From Pseudorasbora parva (taxonomy: Eukaryota; Chordata; Actinopteri; Cypriniformes; Gobionidae): a stretch of 64,000 nucleotides of DNA. Shown in pieces: positions 52,890 through 62,104 of the stretch. Within the stretch, counting starts at the first letter, position 1; each line of letters starts with the position of its first letter. The DNA lies in the NCBI RefSeq assembly GCF_024679245.1, contig NC_090187.1:22715995-22779994 (forward strand), read 5' to 3'. The notes below the pieces were generated by a model. The model had not been told where the DNA came from, searched no databases, and worked only from the letters and a program-made list of their open reading frames with translations. The position numbers and the translations under genes are program-made.

Positions 52890-55075
52890 AACAGAAACAG
52901 AGCTTATGGTGAACAGAAACAGAGCTGATGTTGAACAGAAAACAGAGCTGATGGTAAACAGAAACAGAGCTGGTGATGAACAGAAAACAGAGCTGATGGT
53001 GAACAGAAACAGAGCTGATGGTGAACAGAAACAGAGCTGATGGTGAACAGAAAACAGAGCTGATGGTGAACAGAAACAGAGCTGATGGTGAACAGAAACA
53101 GAGCTGATGGTGAACAGAAAACAGAGCTGATGGTGAACAGAAACAGAGCTGATGGTGAACAGAAGCAGAGCTGATGGTGAACAGAAACAGAGCTGATGGT
53201 GAACAGAAAACAGCTGATGGTGAACAGAAAAAAGAGCTGATGGTGAACAGAAAACAGAGCTGATGGTGAACAGAAACAGAGCTGATGGTGAACAGAAAAC
53301 AGAGCTGATGGTGAACAGAAAACAGAGCTGATGGTAAACAGAAACAGAGCTGATGGTGAACAGAAAACAGAGCTGATGGTGAACAGAACAGAGCTTATGG
53401 TGAACAGAAAACAGAGCTGATGGTGAACAGAAACAGAGCTGATGGTGAACAGAAAACAGCTGATGGTGAACAGAAAAAAGAGCTGATGGTGAACAGAAAA
53501 CAGAGCTGATGGTGAACAGAAACAGAGCTGATGGTGAACAGAAAACAGAGCTGATGGTGAACAGAAAACAGAGCTGATGGTGAACAGAAAACAGAGCTGA
53601 TGGTGAACAGAAAACAGAGCTGATTGTGAACAGAAACAGAGCTGATGGTGAACAGAAAACAGAGCTGATGGTGAACAGAAACAGAGCTGATGGTGAACAG
53701 AAACAGAGCTGATGGTGAACAGAAAACAGAGCTGATGGTGAACAGAAAACAGAGCTGATGGTGAACAGAAACAGAGCTGATGGTGAACAGAAACAGAGCT
53801 GATGGTGAACAGAAAACAGAGCTGATGGTGAACAGAAAACAGAGCTGATGGTGAACAGAAAACAGAGCTGATGGTGAACAGAAACAGAGCTGATGGTGAA
53901 CAGAAAACAGAGCTAATGGTGAACAGAAAACAAAGCTAATGGTGAACAGAAAACAGAGCTGATGGTGAACAGAAAACAGAGCTGATGGTGAACAGAAAAC
54001 AGAGCTGATGGTGAACAGAAAACAGAGCTGATGGTGAACAGAAACAGAGCTGATGGTGAACAGAAAACAGAGCTGATGGTGAACAGAAACAGAGCTGATG
54101 GTGAACAGAAAACAGAGCTAATGGTGAACAGAAAACAAAGCTAATGGTGAACAGAAAACAGAGCTGATGGTGAACAGAAAACAGAGCTGATGGTGAACAG
54201 AAAACAGAGCTGATGGTGAACAGAAAACAGAGCTGATGGTGAACAGAAACAGAGCTGATGGTGAACAGAAAACAGAGCTGATGGTGAACACAAAACAGCT
54301 GATTGTGAACAGAAACAGAGCTGATGGTGAACAGAAAACAGAGCTGATGGTGAACAGAAAAAAGAGCTAATGGTGAACAGAAAACAGAGCTAATGGTGAA
54401 CAGAAAACAGAGCTGATGGTGAACAGAAAACAGAGCTGATGGTGAACAGAAAACAGAGCTGATGGTGAACAGAAACAGAGCTGATGGTGAACAGAAAACA
54501 GAGCTGATGGTGAACACAAAACAGCTGATTGTGAACAGAAACAGCTGATGGTGAACAGAAAACAGAGCTGATGGTGAACAGAAAACAGAGCTGATGGTGA
54601 ACAGAAAACAGAGCTGATTGTGAACAGAAACAGAGCTGATGGTGAACAGAAAACAGAGCTGATGGTGAACAGAAAACAGAGCTGATGGTGAACAGAAAAC
54701 AGAGCTGATGGTGAACAGAAACAGAGCTGATGGTGAACAGAAAACAGAGCTAATGGTGAACAGAAAACAAAGCTAATGGTGAACAGAAAACAGAGCTGAT
54801 GGTGAACAGAAAAAAGAGCTGATGGTGAACAGAAAACAGAGCTGATGGTGAACAGAAAACAGAGCTGATGGTGAACAGAAAACAGAGCTGATGGTGAACA
54901 GAAAACAGAGCTGATTGTGAACAGAAAACAGAGCTTATGGTGAACAGAAAACAGAGCTGATGGTGAACAGAAACAGAACTGATGGTGAACAGAAAACAGA
55001 GCTGATTGTGAACAGAAACAGAGCTGATGGTGAACAGAAACAGAGCTGATGGTGAGCAGAAAACAGAGCTGATGA
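52890..55075. repeat. 22-23-bp minisatellite, about 96 copies
   Basis: The unit is GTGAACAGAAAACAGAGCTGATG in 23- and 22-bp forms differing by one A, over about 2.2 kb. Variants include AGCTAATG, GAGCTTATG, GATTGTGAAC and a short ACAGCTGATG form. The variant CAAAGCTAATGG appears at 53931, 54136 and 54769; the first two are 205 bp apart, showing multi-unit duplication. Minus-strand open frames across it only reflect the repeat. Confidence 0.95.
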
Positions 55076-55135
55076 TGGAAGTCTCTGTAAGCTCCAGTAC
55101 ACTGTGATCCACTCCATGTTTTTCATTTCTCCCAG

Positions 55136-55540
55136 CGCTAGCGGCTCTATTGCCACATTCCCAATTGGGCAGTGACCTGCAATGCAAGATGGAACAGCGG
55201 CACAGCCGAGAAGCTGAACATCCCAACATCATGCCGGACGCTGATGATGCTGGCCCGGTGCAAATTTCAGCCACCATGCAGCTTAAGCCCGAGGGAGACC
55301 ACCAGTGAGCAGCCGACACCCAGAAGAGAGAGCAGCCGCAGCGAGCAACATCAAATGTCCTTCAAACCAAAACCAACCGCAGCAATTCCAAAAAAAACAT
55401 CAGAGACGCATTGGAAAACGGCGAACAACGAACAACGAACAACGTCCTCTCAGTGGCTGCCAACAATCAGCAACAGTCCCAATTGCAGCTCTGACTGTTA
55501 CACTAGTCACAAACATAATATAAAATAAAATAAAATAAAA
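55136..55540 (+). other. Candidate terminal exon or exon fragment (unidentified)
   Basis: A pyrimidine-rich run ending TTTTTCATTTCTCCCAG (55118-55134) resembles a splice acceptor. Beyond it a frame is open for about 58 codons, including MEQRHSREAEHPNIMPDADD, and ends at TGA 55306-55308. AATAAA follows at 55524-55529. The sequence is richer in GC than its neighbours. I do not recognise the protein, and chance is possible. It could also be an exon captured by a mobile element. Confidence 0.25.
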
Positions 55541-55803
55541 TCTAAATCTATTAGTACAGTAACATGATTTGTGGGTGGAGAAGTGGCGAACAGACAACGC
55601 CAGCATCCTCGCCCCCACGTTGCCTAGCAACATGTGTTGTTATCAGTGATACTGTCTCTATGTTGTTTCATTAATTTGGAGATTCAATTGGATATTATTA
55701 CAATATTAAAAATATGTATATTTAAGGTGTGATTCACGCAATTACAAAAAAAAATGTGGCAGTTAATTAGTTAAAATATATAGTTCCCTTTCGGGGAACT
55801 CGA

Positions 55804-55958
55804 GCTGCGTCGAAACGCTGTGAGAACGCCTCTGTTAAATGCGTCGTGAAGCGCCTGTAGAACCATTCCATCGGAAAAAAGATCGATCGTCGGCGTGATG
55901 ACGTCATCGACCGGAAGCTATAAAACGTCCGTGAAAACAAACAGGAACTAGCTTCTGA
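55804..55958 (+). repeat. DIRS A2 left inverted terminal repeat
   Basis: About 155 bp, inverted partner at 60951-61105. It differs from the A1 repeat by a few bases, for example TCTGTTAAATG in place of TCTGCGTTAATG. Confidence 0.85.
55899..55925 (+). promoter_or_regulatory. DIRS A2 candidate promoter: CRE, ETS-like site, TATA box
   Basis: TGACGTCA (55899-55906), CCGGAAG (55911-55917) and TATAAAA (55919-55925) are in the same arrangement as in copy A1 and are mirrored in the right inverted repeat. Confidence 0.6.
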
Positions 55959-56101
55959 GCCTTCAGCAAGCGATCTGTGTGAACCTGTCTGTCTATTTGG
56001 TGTTTTTGTCTGTCTATTATATAAAAAAGCAGAGATTTTCCACCCTTTTTGTTAAATATTCCATATATTAACAGAAAAAAGAGAAAATAAAATAGATAGA
56101 A

Positions 56102-57583
56102 ATGGCGAGTGAAAGCAGCAATTTCAGAAAGTGTGTTCCTCCCTGCCCACGCTACATCACGGGCGGGGACACACATCTTCTCTGTGTTGCATGCTTGGGA
56201 GCGCAGCATGCCCAGGCAGCCCTCGAGGGGGCTGCTTGCGAGCACTGTGAGCGTATGCCACTGAGAACGCTGCGCTCCCGCCGGGCACTCTTCGAGGAGG
56301 GTGCCTCGGCTCGTGTTCCCCGCGGCTCTGGTCCCGCTGCCGCCGAGGCGGAGCGGAGGCTGCAGTCGTGGGGATCACAATTGGATGTTGCAGAGGGGTT
56401 AGAGACGGGCGCTGCCTTATCTCTGCCCTCACCTGCTCCATCCAGCGGTTCTTCTCGGGGCATGGAAGCACGCATGGCGGTTTCTTCCCCCCCGAGAGAG
56501 CCGCCGGTACTTCATCTGTCCAGCTCTGAGGAGGTGGACGTTGAAAGTATCGATACTGAAGATTCGCCACTTCAGTCCCCTGCTAGTGAGGAGCTAGTTG
56601 AGGTTTTGACGCGAGCAGTGGCCAGATTAAACATCGACTGGCCCACTGAAATATCTGAGGCAGGAAGAAAACGTCATAGTAAGCTAGACGAACGCTTCCT
56701 GCCGTCTCGCGCTTCAGAACCTCAGCGACGGGGCCTGCCGTTCTTCCACGATTTGCACACCGAGGTGGCAAGATCGTGGAAGAGACCGGCTTCATATCGT
56801 GTCTTCAGCCCGCAGACTTCGGTCTACAGCAACATTTGCGGGCTGAGACAGTATGGTTATGGGGCGATGCCAAAGGTTGAAGAGACGCTTGCGAGCCATC
56901 TCTCGCCTTCCTCGGCATCGTCCCTGAAGGCCCCGACTTTACCCACCAGACCTCTAAAAACAACGTCGGCGATGGTGGGTAAAGCGTACTCGGCGGCGGG
57001 TCAAGCGGCTGCATGCCTGCACACGATGGCTATCGTGCAGGCATACCAGGCTGACCTGCTAAGGGATTTGGACGGTAGTGATGCTGTGGGGGGTGATATT
57101 ATCGCTGAATTAAGATCATCAGCCGATCTAGCTCTCCGGGCCACCAAGGAGACGGCCAGATGTGTTGGCCGCTCCATGGCAGCATTGGTGGCTACGGAGA
57201 GGCATTTATGGTTAAACCCCACAGACATCAAGGAGAGGGAGAAAGCCTTTCTGCTTGATGCGCCGCTTTCTCCTGGAGGCCTCTTCGGTGACGCAGTTCA
57301 CACTGTCACCGAGAGGTTCCAGGAGTCGAAAAAGCAAGCTGCGGCGCTCAAGCAGTTCCTCCCTCTCCGGGTCCAGGTCCCTGGGGCTGCTGCTGATACC
57401 ACCAAGCAGCCCAGGCCGAGTACGAGCTCCTCCTACAGGGCTCAGCAGAAACAGAGCGTCGCTGCCCGAGCTCTCCCTCAGCGTGGGGACGAGGGGCGGC
57501 GCTCTCAGACGAGGCCTTCGAGGGGCAGGGCTGATCTGCGGACAGTCCTGATCGCCAAGAAGGCCTCGTCGAAGCGTTCCTGA
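56102..57583 (+). CDS. DIRS A2 ORF1 (gag-like) protein
   Basis: 493 residues from a true ATG, open throughout. It keeps the N-terminal Cys/His array around CLGAQHA and the basic C-terminus (GRADLRTVLIAKKASSKRS) of copy A1. Most differences from A1 are conservative substitutions and two extra residues. The stop is again in TCC TGA C (57578-57584). The presumed role is RNA packaging, by analogy with gag-like proteins of DIRS elements. Confidence 0.86.
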   Translation: MASESSNFRKCVPPCPRYITGGDTHLLCVACLGAQHAQAALEGAACEHCERMPLRTLRSRRALFEEGASARVPRGSGPAAAEAERRLQSWGSQLDVAEGLETGAALSLPSPAPSSGSSRGMEARMAVSSPPREPPVLHLSSSEEVDVESIDTEDSPLQSPASEELVEVLTRAVARLNIDWPTEISEAGRKRHSKLDERFLPSRASEPQRRGLPFFHDLHTEVARSWKRPASYRVFSPQTSVYSNICGLRQYGYGAMPKVEETLASHLSPSSASSLKAPTLPTRPLKTTSAMVGKAYSAAGQAAACLHTMAIVQAYQADLLRDLDGSDAVGGDIIAELRSSADLALRATKETARCVGRSMAALVATERHLWLNPTDIKEREKAFLLDAPLSPGGLFGDAVHTVTERFQESKKQAAALKQFLPLRVQVPGAAADTTKQPRPSTSSSYRAQQKQSVAARALPQRGDEGRRSQTRPSRGRADLRTVLIAKKASSKRS

Positions 57584-59741
57584 CGCCAGAAGCGTCAGGA
57601 CGCTGAGGGTGGTTCCCCCCGTAGGGAAACGGTGCTTACCCCTGCCTACGGTACCCGTTTCCCTACGGCACCCTCGGGGGGCCGCGCTGCCAACCCTGCC
57701 GCAATGCCGGGGCGCAGTCGGTCTCCGCGGGCCACCCGAGGGTGGTCCGCACCCCCTTCGGGGGGTCCCCGAGCAGTCAAGTCAGTTGTTCCCTGCCGGT
57801 CCGCCGCTTCAGGGCACTGCGCTTGTTGCTCAAAGTACACCAGAGGCCAGCCTCGAGAGGCTGGTTCCCTTAGTAGATTTTCTAGACGAGTGGAAACGTC
57901 TACCAAATATATCTCGTTGGGTCCTGCAGATAATAGAAAAGGGGTACGCCATTCAATTCAGAAGTCGGCCACCTCCTTTCTGCGGTGTCCTACCTACAGA
58001 GGTGGGCCCGGAGCAGGCTCTGGTAATGGCACAGGAAGTAGAGACACTCCTGCAAAAAGGGGCTATAGAGAGGGTTCCCCCTCCCAGCAGGGAGTCTGGC
58101 TTTTACAGCCGTTACTTCATCGTGCCGAAGAAGGATGGGGGCTTACGCCCGATATTAGATCTGCGGCTATTGAATCGCTCGGTGGCCAAGCTAAAATTCA
58201 AGATGCTTACACTCAGACAGATTGTAGCGCAGGTCAAATCGGAGGATTGGTTTGTCACCATAGACCTCAAAGATGCGTATTTTCATGTCTCCATCCTTCC
58301 ACATCACAGGAAGTTCCTGAGGTTTGCCTTCGGGGGAGAGGCATACCAATATCGTGTACTTCCCTTCGGTCTAGCACTGTCACCCCGCACGTTCACCAAG
58401 TGTGTGGATGCAGCTCTGGCGCCGCTGCGTCTACAGGGCATCCGCATACTGAACTATATCGACGACTGGCTGATTCTAGCGAATACAGAGCAGAGGGCGG
58501 TTCAGCATCGAGATGCTGTTCTCGCCCATATGTCGAAGCTGGGGTTGAGGCTGAACGCCAAGAAGAGTGTGCTTTCTCCGGCTCAGAGAACCACTTTTCT
58601 GGGTGTGAACTGGGACTCGGTAATTATGCGGGCGCAATTATCGCCAACACGCATAGCATCGATCCTGGCAGCCGCCAAAGAACAGAAGCTGGGCCGAGCC
58701 GTCACTGTGAAACAGTTCCAGAAACTGTTAGGTCTCATGGCAGCAGCGTCCAACGTGATACCTTTTGGCCTACTGTACATGAGGCCACTGCAGTGGTGGC
58801 TCAAGACAAAAGGGTTCTCCCCGAGGGGAAATCCGCTCCGCACGATCAAAGTCACGCGGCGATGCCTACGTGCTCTGGTCATGTGGAAAAACCCGGGGTT
58901 TTTATCTCAGGGTCCCGTGTTGGGGGCTCATGTTCGTCGCGTAACGCTAACGACAGACGCCTCTCTCACGGGCTGGGGGGCGACCATGAGTGGTCGCTCG
59001 TCCCAGGGTCTATGGCAGGAGCATCAGCGGCACTGGCACATAAATCGGCTAGAGATGCTCGCAGTGTTTCTTGCATTGAAACAGTTCCTGCCCGACCTCA
59101 GGGGCCACCATGTACTAGTCAGAACAGACAACACGTCCGTGGTGGCCTACATAAACCACCAGGGGGGTCTGAAGTCTCGTCCGTTGGACAAATTGGCACA
59201 TCGGATCCTCCTGTGGGCCCAAGGGAAATTGCTGTCAGTCAGGGCAGTATATATCCCGGGGGCCCTGAATCAGGAAGCAGACAGCCTGTCGAGACAGGGG
59301 CCGAGGCCCGGGGAATGGAGACTCCACCCAGAGGTGGTGGAGCTCCTTTGGAAGGTTTATGGGAAGGCAGAGATAGACCTGTTCGCTTCGGCGGAGAATT
59401 CTCACTGCCCGCAGTGGTTTTCTCTGACCCATCCGGCCCCGCTGGGGCTGGATGCCATGGTACAGGAGTGGCCGAGGCTGCCTCTGTACGCCTTCCCCCC
59501 GATTGTCCTGCTTCCAGGAGTTCTGGAGAGGGTACGCCGGGACGGGGCCCAGGTACTTCTAGTGGCTCCGAACTGGCCGACCCGAGTATGGTTTTCGGAC
59601 CTGATATCTCTCCTGGAAGGCTCTCCGATGGAGATTCCGACCAGGAGGGATCTACTCTCTCAGGCGGGCGGGAGATTCCTGCACCCACGCCCAGAGATGT
59701 GGAAACTGTGGGCCTGGCCTCTGAGGGGGCTAGGCTCATAG
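57552..59741 (+). CDS. DIRS A2 reverse transcriptase / RNase H
   Basis: The frame opens after a TGA at 57549-57551 and overlaps the end of ORF1. It lacks an early ATG (GTG at 57609, from which it is 710 codons). Motifs in order: RPILDLRLLN, IDLKDAYFH, VLPFGLALSP, YIDD, then RNase H TTDASLTGWGA, NRLEML, RTDNTSVVAY and EADSLSR, then DLFAS and YAFPP. Unlike copy A1 it retains the LDAMVQEW segment before YAFPP, which is also present in the older family B, so this is the ancestral form. Entry by +1 shift from ORF1 is inferred. Confidence 0.92.
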   Translation, partial: SPRRPRRSVPDARSVRTLRVVPPVGKRCLPLPTVPVSLRHPRGAALPTLPQCRGAVGLRGPPEGGPHPLRGVPEQSSQLFPAGPPLQGTALVAQSTPEASLERLVPLVDFLDEWKRLPNISRWVLQIIEKGYAIQFRSRPPPFCGVLPTEVGPEQALVMAQEVETLLQKGAIERVPPPSRESGFYSRYFIVPKKDGGLRPILDLRLLNRSVAKLKFKMLTLRQIVAQVKSEDWFVTIDLKDAYFHVSILPHHRKFLRFAFGGEAYQYRVLPFGLALSPRTFTKCVDAALAPLRLQGIRILNYIDDWLILANTEQRAVQHRDAVLAHMSKLGLRLNAKKSVLSPAQRTTFLGVNWDSVIMRAQLSPTRIASILAAAKEQKLGRAVTVKQFQKLLGLMAAASNVIPFGLLYMRPLQWWLKTKGFSPRGNPLRTIKVTRRCLRALVMWKNPGFLSQGPVLGAHVRRVTLTTDASLTGWGATMSGRSSQGLWQEHQRHWHINRLEMLAVFLALKQFLPDLRGHHVLVRTDNTSVVAYINHQGGLKSRPLDKLAHRILLWAQGKLLSVRAVYIPGALNQEADSLSRQGPRPGEWRLHPEVVELLWKVYGKAEIDLFASAENSHCPQWFSLTHPAPLGLDAMVQEWPRLPLYAFPPIVLLPGVLERVRRDGAQVLLVAPNWPTRVWFSDLISLLEGSPMEIPTRRDLLSQAGGRFLHPRPEMWKLWAWPLRGLGS
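57581..57668 (+). promoter_or_regulatory. DIRS A2 candidate recoding site with downstream hairpin
   Basis: The ORF1 stop is TCC TGA C as in copy A1. The 14-bp stem is CCGTAGGGAAACGG (57619-57632) with CCGTTTCCCTACGG (57655-57668). Compared with copy A1, one G-C pair has become A-T through changes on both strands of the stem, so pairing is kept. A second hairpin, CCTGACGC with GCGTCAGG (57579-57599), includes the stop itself; in A1 it has one mismatch. Confidence 0.52.
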
Positions 59742-60742
59742 AGGAGGGTCTCTCGGCCGAGGTCGTAGAGACCATCCTACACTCCAGAGCTCCGTCCACA
59801 AGGAAGCTGTACGCTTTGAAATGGAGACTTTTCTCAGCATGGTGCAGAGAACGCCAGTGGGATCCAGTTAACTGCCCGGTTGGTACAGTGCTGGAGTTCC
59901 TGCAGGAGAGGTTCTCTGCAGGGTTGACCCCCTCCACACTTAAGGTGTACGTGGCGGCCTTGGGTGCTGTCCACGTCCCTTGCAGTGGAGTGTCTTTGGG
60001 AAGACACCCTCTAATTACACGCTTCCTTCGTGGCACATTAAGGTTGAGGCCAGTTATGCACTCGAGGGTCCCGGCATGGGACTTGGCCATTGTTTTGAGG
60101 GGCTTGTCCGGACCTCCGTTCGAACCTCTGGAGGAGGTTTCGGATAAGTTCCTCACCCTAAAAACCATCTTCCTTTTGGCCATATCATCTCTTAAAAGGA
60201 TAGGAGATATTCAGTCCCTGTCGGTAGAGCCCTCATGTCTAGAGTTTGCGCCAGGGATGGTGAAAGCATTTCTGCATCCCAGGCCGGGTTATGTCCCCAA
60301 GGTTCCTACGAGCCCACGGGGCCCCATCACTCTACAAGCCTTCTGTCCTCCTCCATTTATGACGTCAGACCAGGAAAGATTAAATCTGCTGTGTCCTGTG
60401 AGGGCACTGGATACTTATGTCCACAGAGCTGCCCTGTGGAGAAAAACTGAACAATTGTTTGTTTGCTTTGGACCCCCTAAGAAGGGGGCCCCAGTATCCA
60501 AGCAGAGGATGAGCAAGTGGGTGGTCGAGGCCATCTCACTTGCTTACGAAGCTACCGGGCAGCCATCTCCACTGGCTGTCCGGGCGCACTCAACCAGGGG
60601 TATGGCTGCTTCTAAAGCACTTTTGTCGGGGGCTTCCCTCCATGATATCTGTAACGCGGCCGGTTGGTCGTCTCCTTCTACCTTCGTCAGGTTCTACGAA
60701 CTAGACCTGGCATCTACAGTAGGGGCACAGGTACTCTCGTAA
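57632..60742 (+). CDS. DIRS A2 tyrosine recombinase (long overlapping frame)
   Basis: 1036 codons from a GTG, in phase with ORF1 and separated from it only by the TGA at 57581-57583. The first ~700 codons overlap the RT frame. The recombinase domain follows, with R856 (LKRIGD), H986 and R989 (HSTRG), W1012 (AAGW) and Y1022 (RFYELD). These are the residues of the tyrosine recombinase active site, used to integrate circular DNA. No damage is seen. The first ATG of the frame lies 24 codons in. Confidence 0.9.
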   Translation: MLTPAYGTRFPTAPSGGRAANPAAMPGRSRSPRATRGWSAPPSGGPRAVKSVVPCRSAASGHCACCSKYTRGQPREAGSLSRFSRRVETSTKYISLGPADNRKGVRHSIQKSATSFLRCPTYRGGPGAGSGNGTGSRDTPAKRGYREGSPSQQGVWLLQPLLHRAEEGWGLTPDIRSAAIESLGGQAKIQDAYTQTDCSAGQIGGLVCHHRPQRCVFSCLHPSTSQEVPEVCLRGRGIPISCTSLRSSTVTPHVHQVCGCSSGAAASTGHPHTELYRRLADSSEYRAEGGSASRCCSRPYVEAGVEAERQEECAFSGSENHFSGCELGLGNYAGAIIANTHSIDPGSRQRTEAGPSRHCETVPETVRSHGSSVQRDTFWPTVHEATAVVAQDKRVLPEGKSAPHDQSHAAMPTCSGHVEKPGVFISGSRVGGSCSSRNANDRRLSHGLGGDHEWSLVPGSMAGASAALAHKSARDARSVSCIETVPARPQGPPCTSQNRQHVRGGLHKPPGGSEVSSVGQIGTSDPPVGPREIAVSQGSIYPGGPESGSRQPVETGAEARGMETPPRGGGAPLEGLWEGRDRPVRFGGEFSLPAVVFSDPSGPAGAGCHGTGVAEAASVRLPPDCPASRSSGEGTPGRGPGTSSGSELADPSMVFGPDISPGRLSDGDSDQEGSTLSGGREIPAPTPRDVETVGLASEGARLIEEGLSAEVVETILHSRAPSTRKLYALKWRLFSAWCRERQWDPVNCPVGTVLEFLQERFSAGLTPSTLKVYVAALGAVHVPCSGVSLGRHPLITRFLRGTLRLRPVMHSRVPAWDLAIVLRGLSGPPFEPLEEVSDKFLTLKTIFLLAISSLKRIGDIQSLSVEPSCLEFAPGMVKAFLHPRPGYVPKVPTSPRGPITLQAFCPPPFMTSDQERLNLLCPVRALDTYVHRAALWRKTEQLFVCFGPPKKGAPVSKQRMSKWVVEAISLAYEATGQPSPLAVRAHSTRGMAASKALLSGASLHDICNAAGWSSPSTFVRFYELDLASTVGAQVLS

Positions 60743-60802
60743 CCGTGTGCGCTTCGGCTTCACACATACGAGACACTTGGTCCTATGGCGATGTGGGTAT
60801 AA

Positions 60803-60903
60803 GCGTTCTCACAGCGTTTCGACGCAGCTCGAGTTCCCCGAAAGGGAACGTCTCAGGTTACGTATGTAACCCTAGTTCCCTGAGGGAACGAGACGCTGCG
60901 TCG
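60803..60903 (+). repeat. DIRS A2 internal complementary region
   Basis: Reverse complements of the left edge and right edge meet at AAC, as in copy A1. It begins GCGTTCTCACAGCGTTTCGA. Confidence 0.82.
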
Positions 60904-60950
60904 CTTTGCCATACTCCCGGCGTGTCCGTGATCACTTACTTCAGGCTTTA

Positions 60951-61105
60951 TCAGAAGTTAGTTCCTGTTTGTTTTCACGGACGTTTTATAGCTTCCGGTC
61001 GATGACGTCATCACGCCGACGATCGATCTTTTTTCCGATGGAATGGTTCTACAGGCGCTTCACGACGCATTTAACAGAGGCGTTCTCACAGCGTTTTGAC
61101 GCAGC
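60951..61105 (-). repeat. DIRS A2 right inverted terminal repeat
   Basis: Inverted partner of 55804-55958; it shares the A2-specific variant (CATTTAACAGAGG), so the two ends of this copy resemble each other more than those of A1. Confidence 0.85.
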
Positions 61106-61153
61106 GTCTCGTTCCCTCAGGGAACTAGGGTTACATACGTAACCTGAGACGTT

Positions 61154-62104
61154 TTTTATTGATTGACATCACTAGTAAATATTTGTATGAAAATAAAAAT
61201 ATTCAATAACTTAGACGTAAACAAGACGAATTCAATTGAATACAATTTTCGAAAGTATAGCAGTCTGTATCTGGAGTGGAACCAGTTGCTTTATGTACTA
61301 AAGTGCATCTCATCCTAATTGACTGAGCCAGATTTGCTCAGTTATTGCAAGTTCTTTGCAAGGTCAACATTTCACTTGATAAATTGAGGTAGTTTTAATT
61401 TATATGCTAAATAAAAAAATAAAAAAATAAAATGCTGTCTAATGTTTGATATTTGTGTTATTTTACATGTGCCTGAGCAATGCTTCTATTGTTTGTTTCT
61501 GCCTGTGTTTTGATTCTGAGATTCTGTACTCTTTCAGAAGATGTGTAATTGCGCCCCTACCATATACCAGTGTCTTTGTACTATTAAAGTCTGAAATCCT
61601 CTTCTGAAATTTTAGCATGCAAAAAAAAATTTATAAAAATTTTTACGACCTCACATTGTAACAAACCTCATTTACCCACTGCCTCCGAAGAAACTTTCCA
61701 CCATCATATATATATATATATATATATAGTGTTTTGACAATTCAGAGCCATGGATAACGTGGATATGTGGGCGTATGCGCACAGTCGAATGCACATTCTT
61801 GTAAAGTATACCTCTATACTCTGTACACTGATATTCTTGAATGCATAAAAAAAAAAAATTGGCCTTAATACTGAAAACGCAGAAAAGTCTGTCAATGACG
61901 GGGAAAGAGTATAGATTTGAAATAAATTCCTATGTACACTACCAGTGGACCACACATAAATTTACATATTAAGAATTAGGAACATACCTTATGTTTTCTT
62001 TATTAATCAATATTTTCAAACAATGCACGTTTATAAGACAGTATATAAAACAATGTGTAGAACGTATTTAATAGGCTACTCATTAAAACGAGTAAACACA
62101 ACTA
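61154..62104. other. Unassigned AT-rich interval
   Basis: Contains a short (TA)n run at about 61705-61728. No gene or element is recognised. Confidence 0.4.

Larger units (their letters stand above)
55783..61153 (+). mobile_element. DIRS retrotransposon, family A, copy A2, complete
   Basis: 5371 bp with the same layout as copy A1: inverted repeats (55804-55958 and 60951-61105), ORF1, overlapping RT/RNase H and recombinase frames, and an internal complementary region (60803-60903). GTT is found at both edges (55783-55785 and 61151-61153). All three frames are open and all catalytic residues I can check are present, so this copy looks structurally intact. It shows many scattered substitutions relative to copy A1, so the two are separate insertions. 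Confidence 0.93.

Noticed and set aside
53936..54517. 193-residue minus-strand open frame
   Set aside because: It is the 23-bp minisatellite read in a stop-free frame; the peptide simply repeats every 23 residues.
59239..60183. 314-residue minus-strand frame in DIRS A2
   Set aside because: Antisense to the RT and recombinase genes, with no domain; explained by the codon use of the sense genes.
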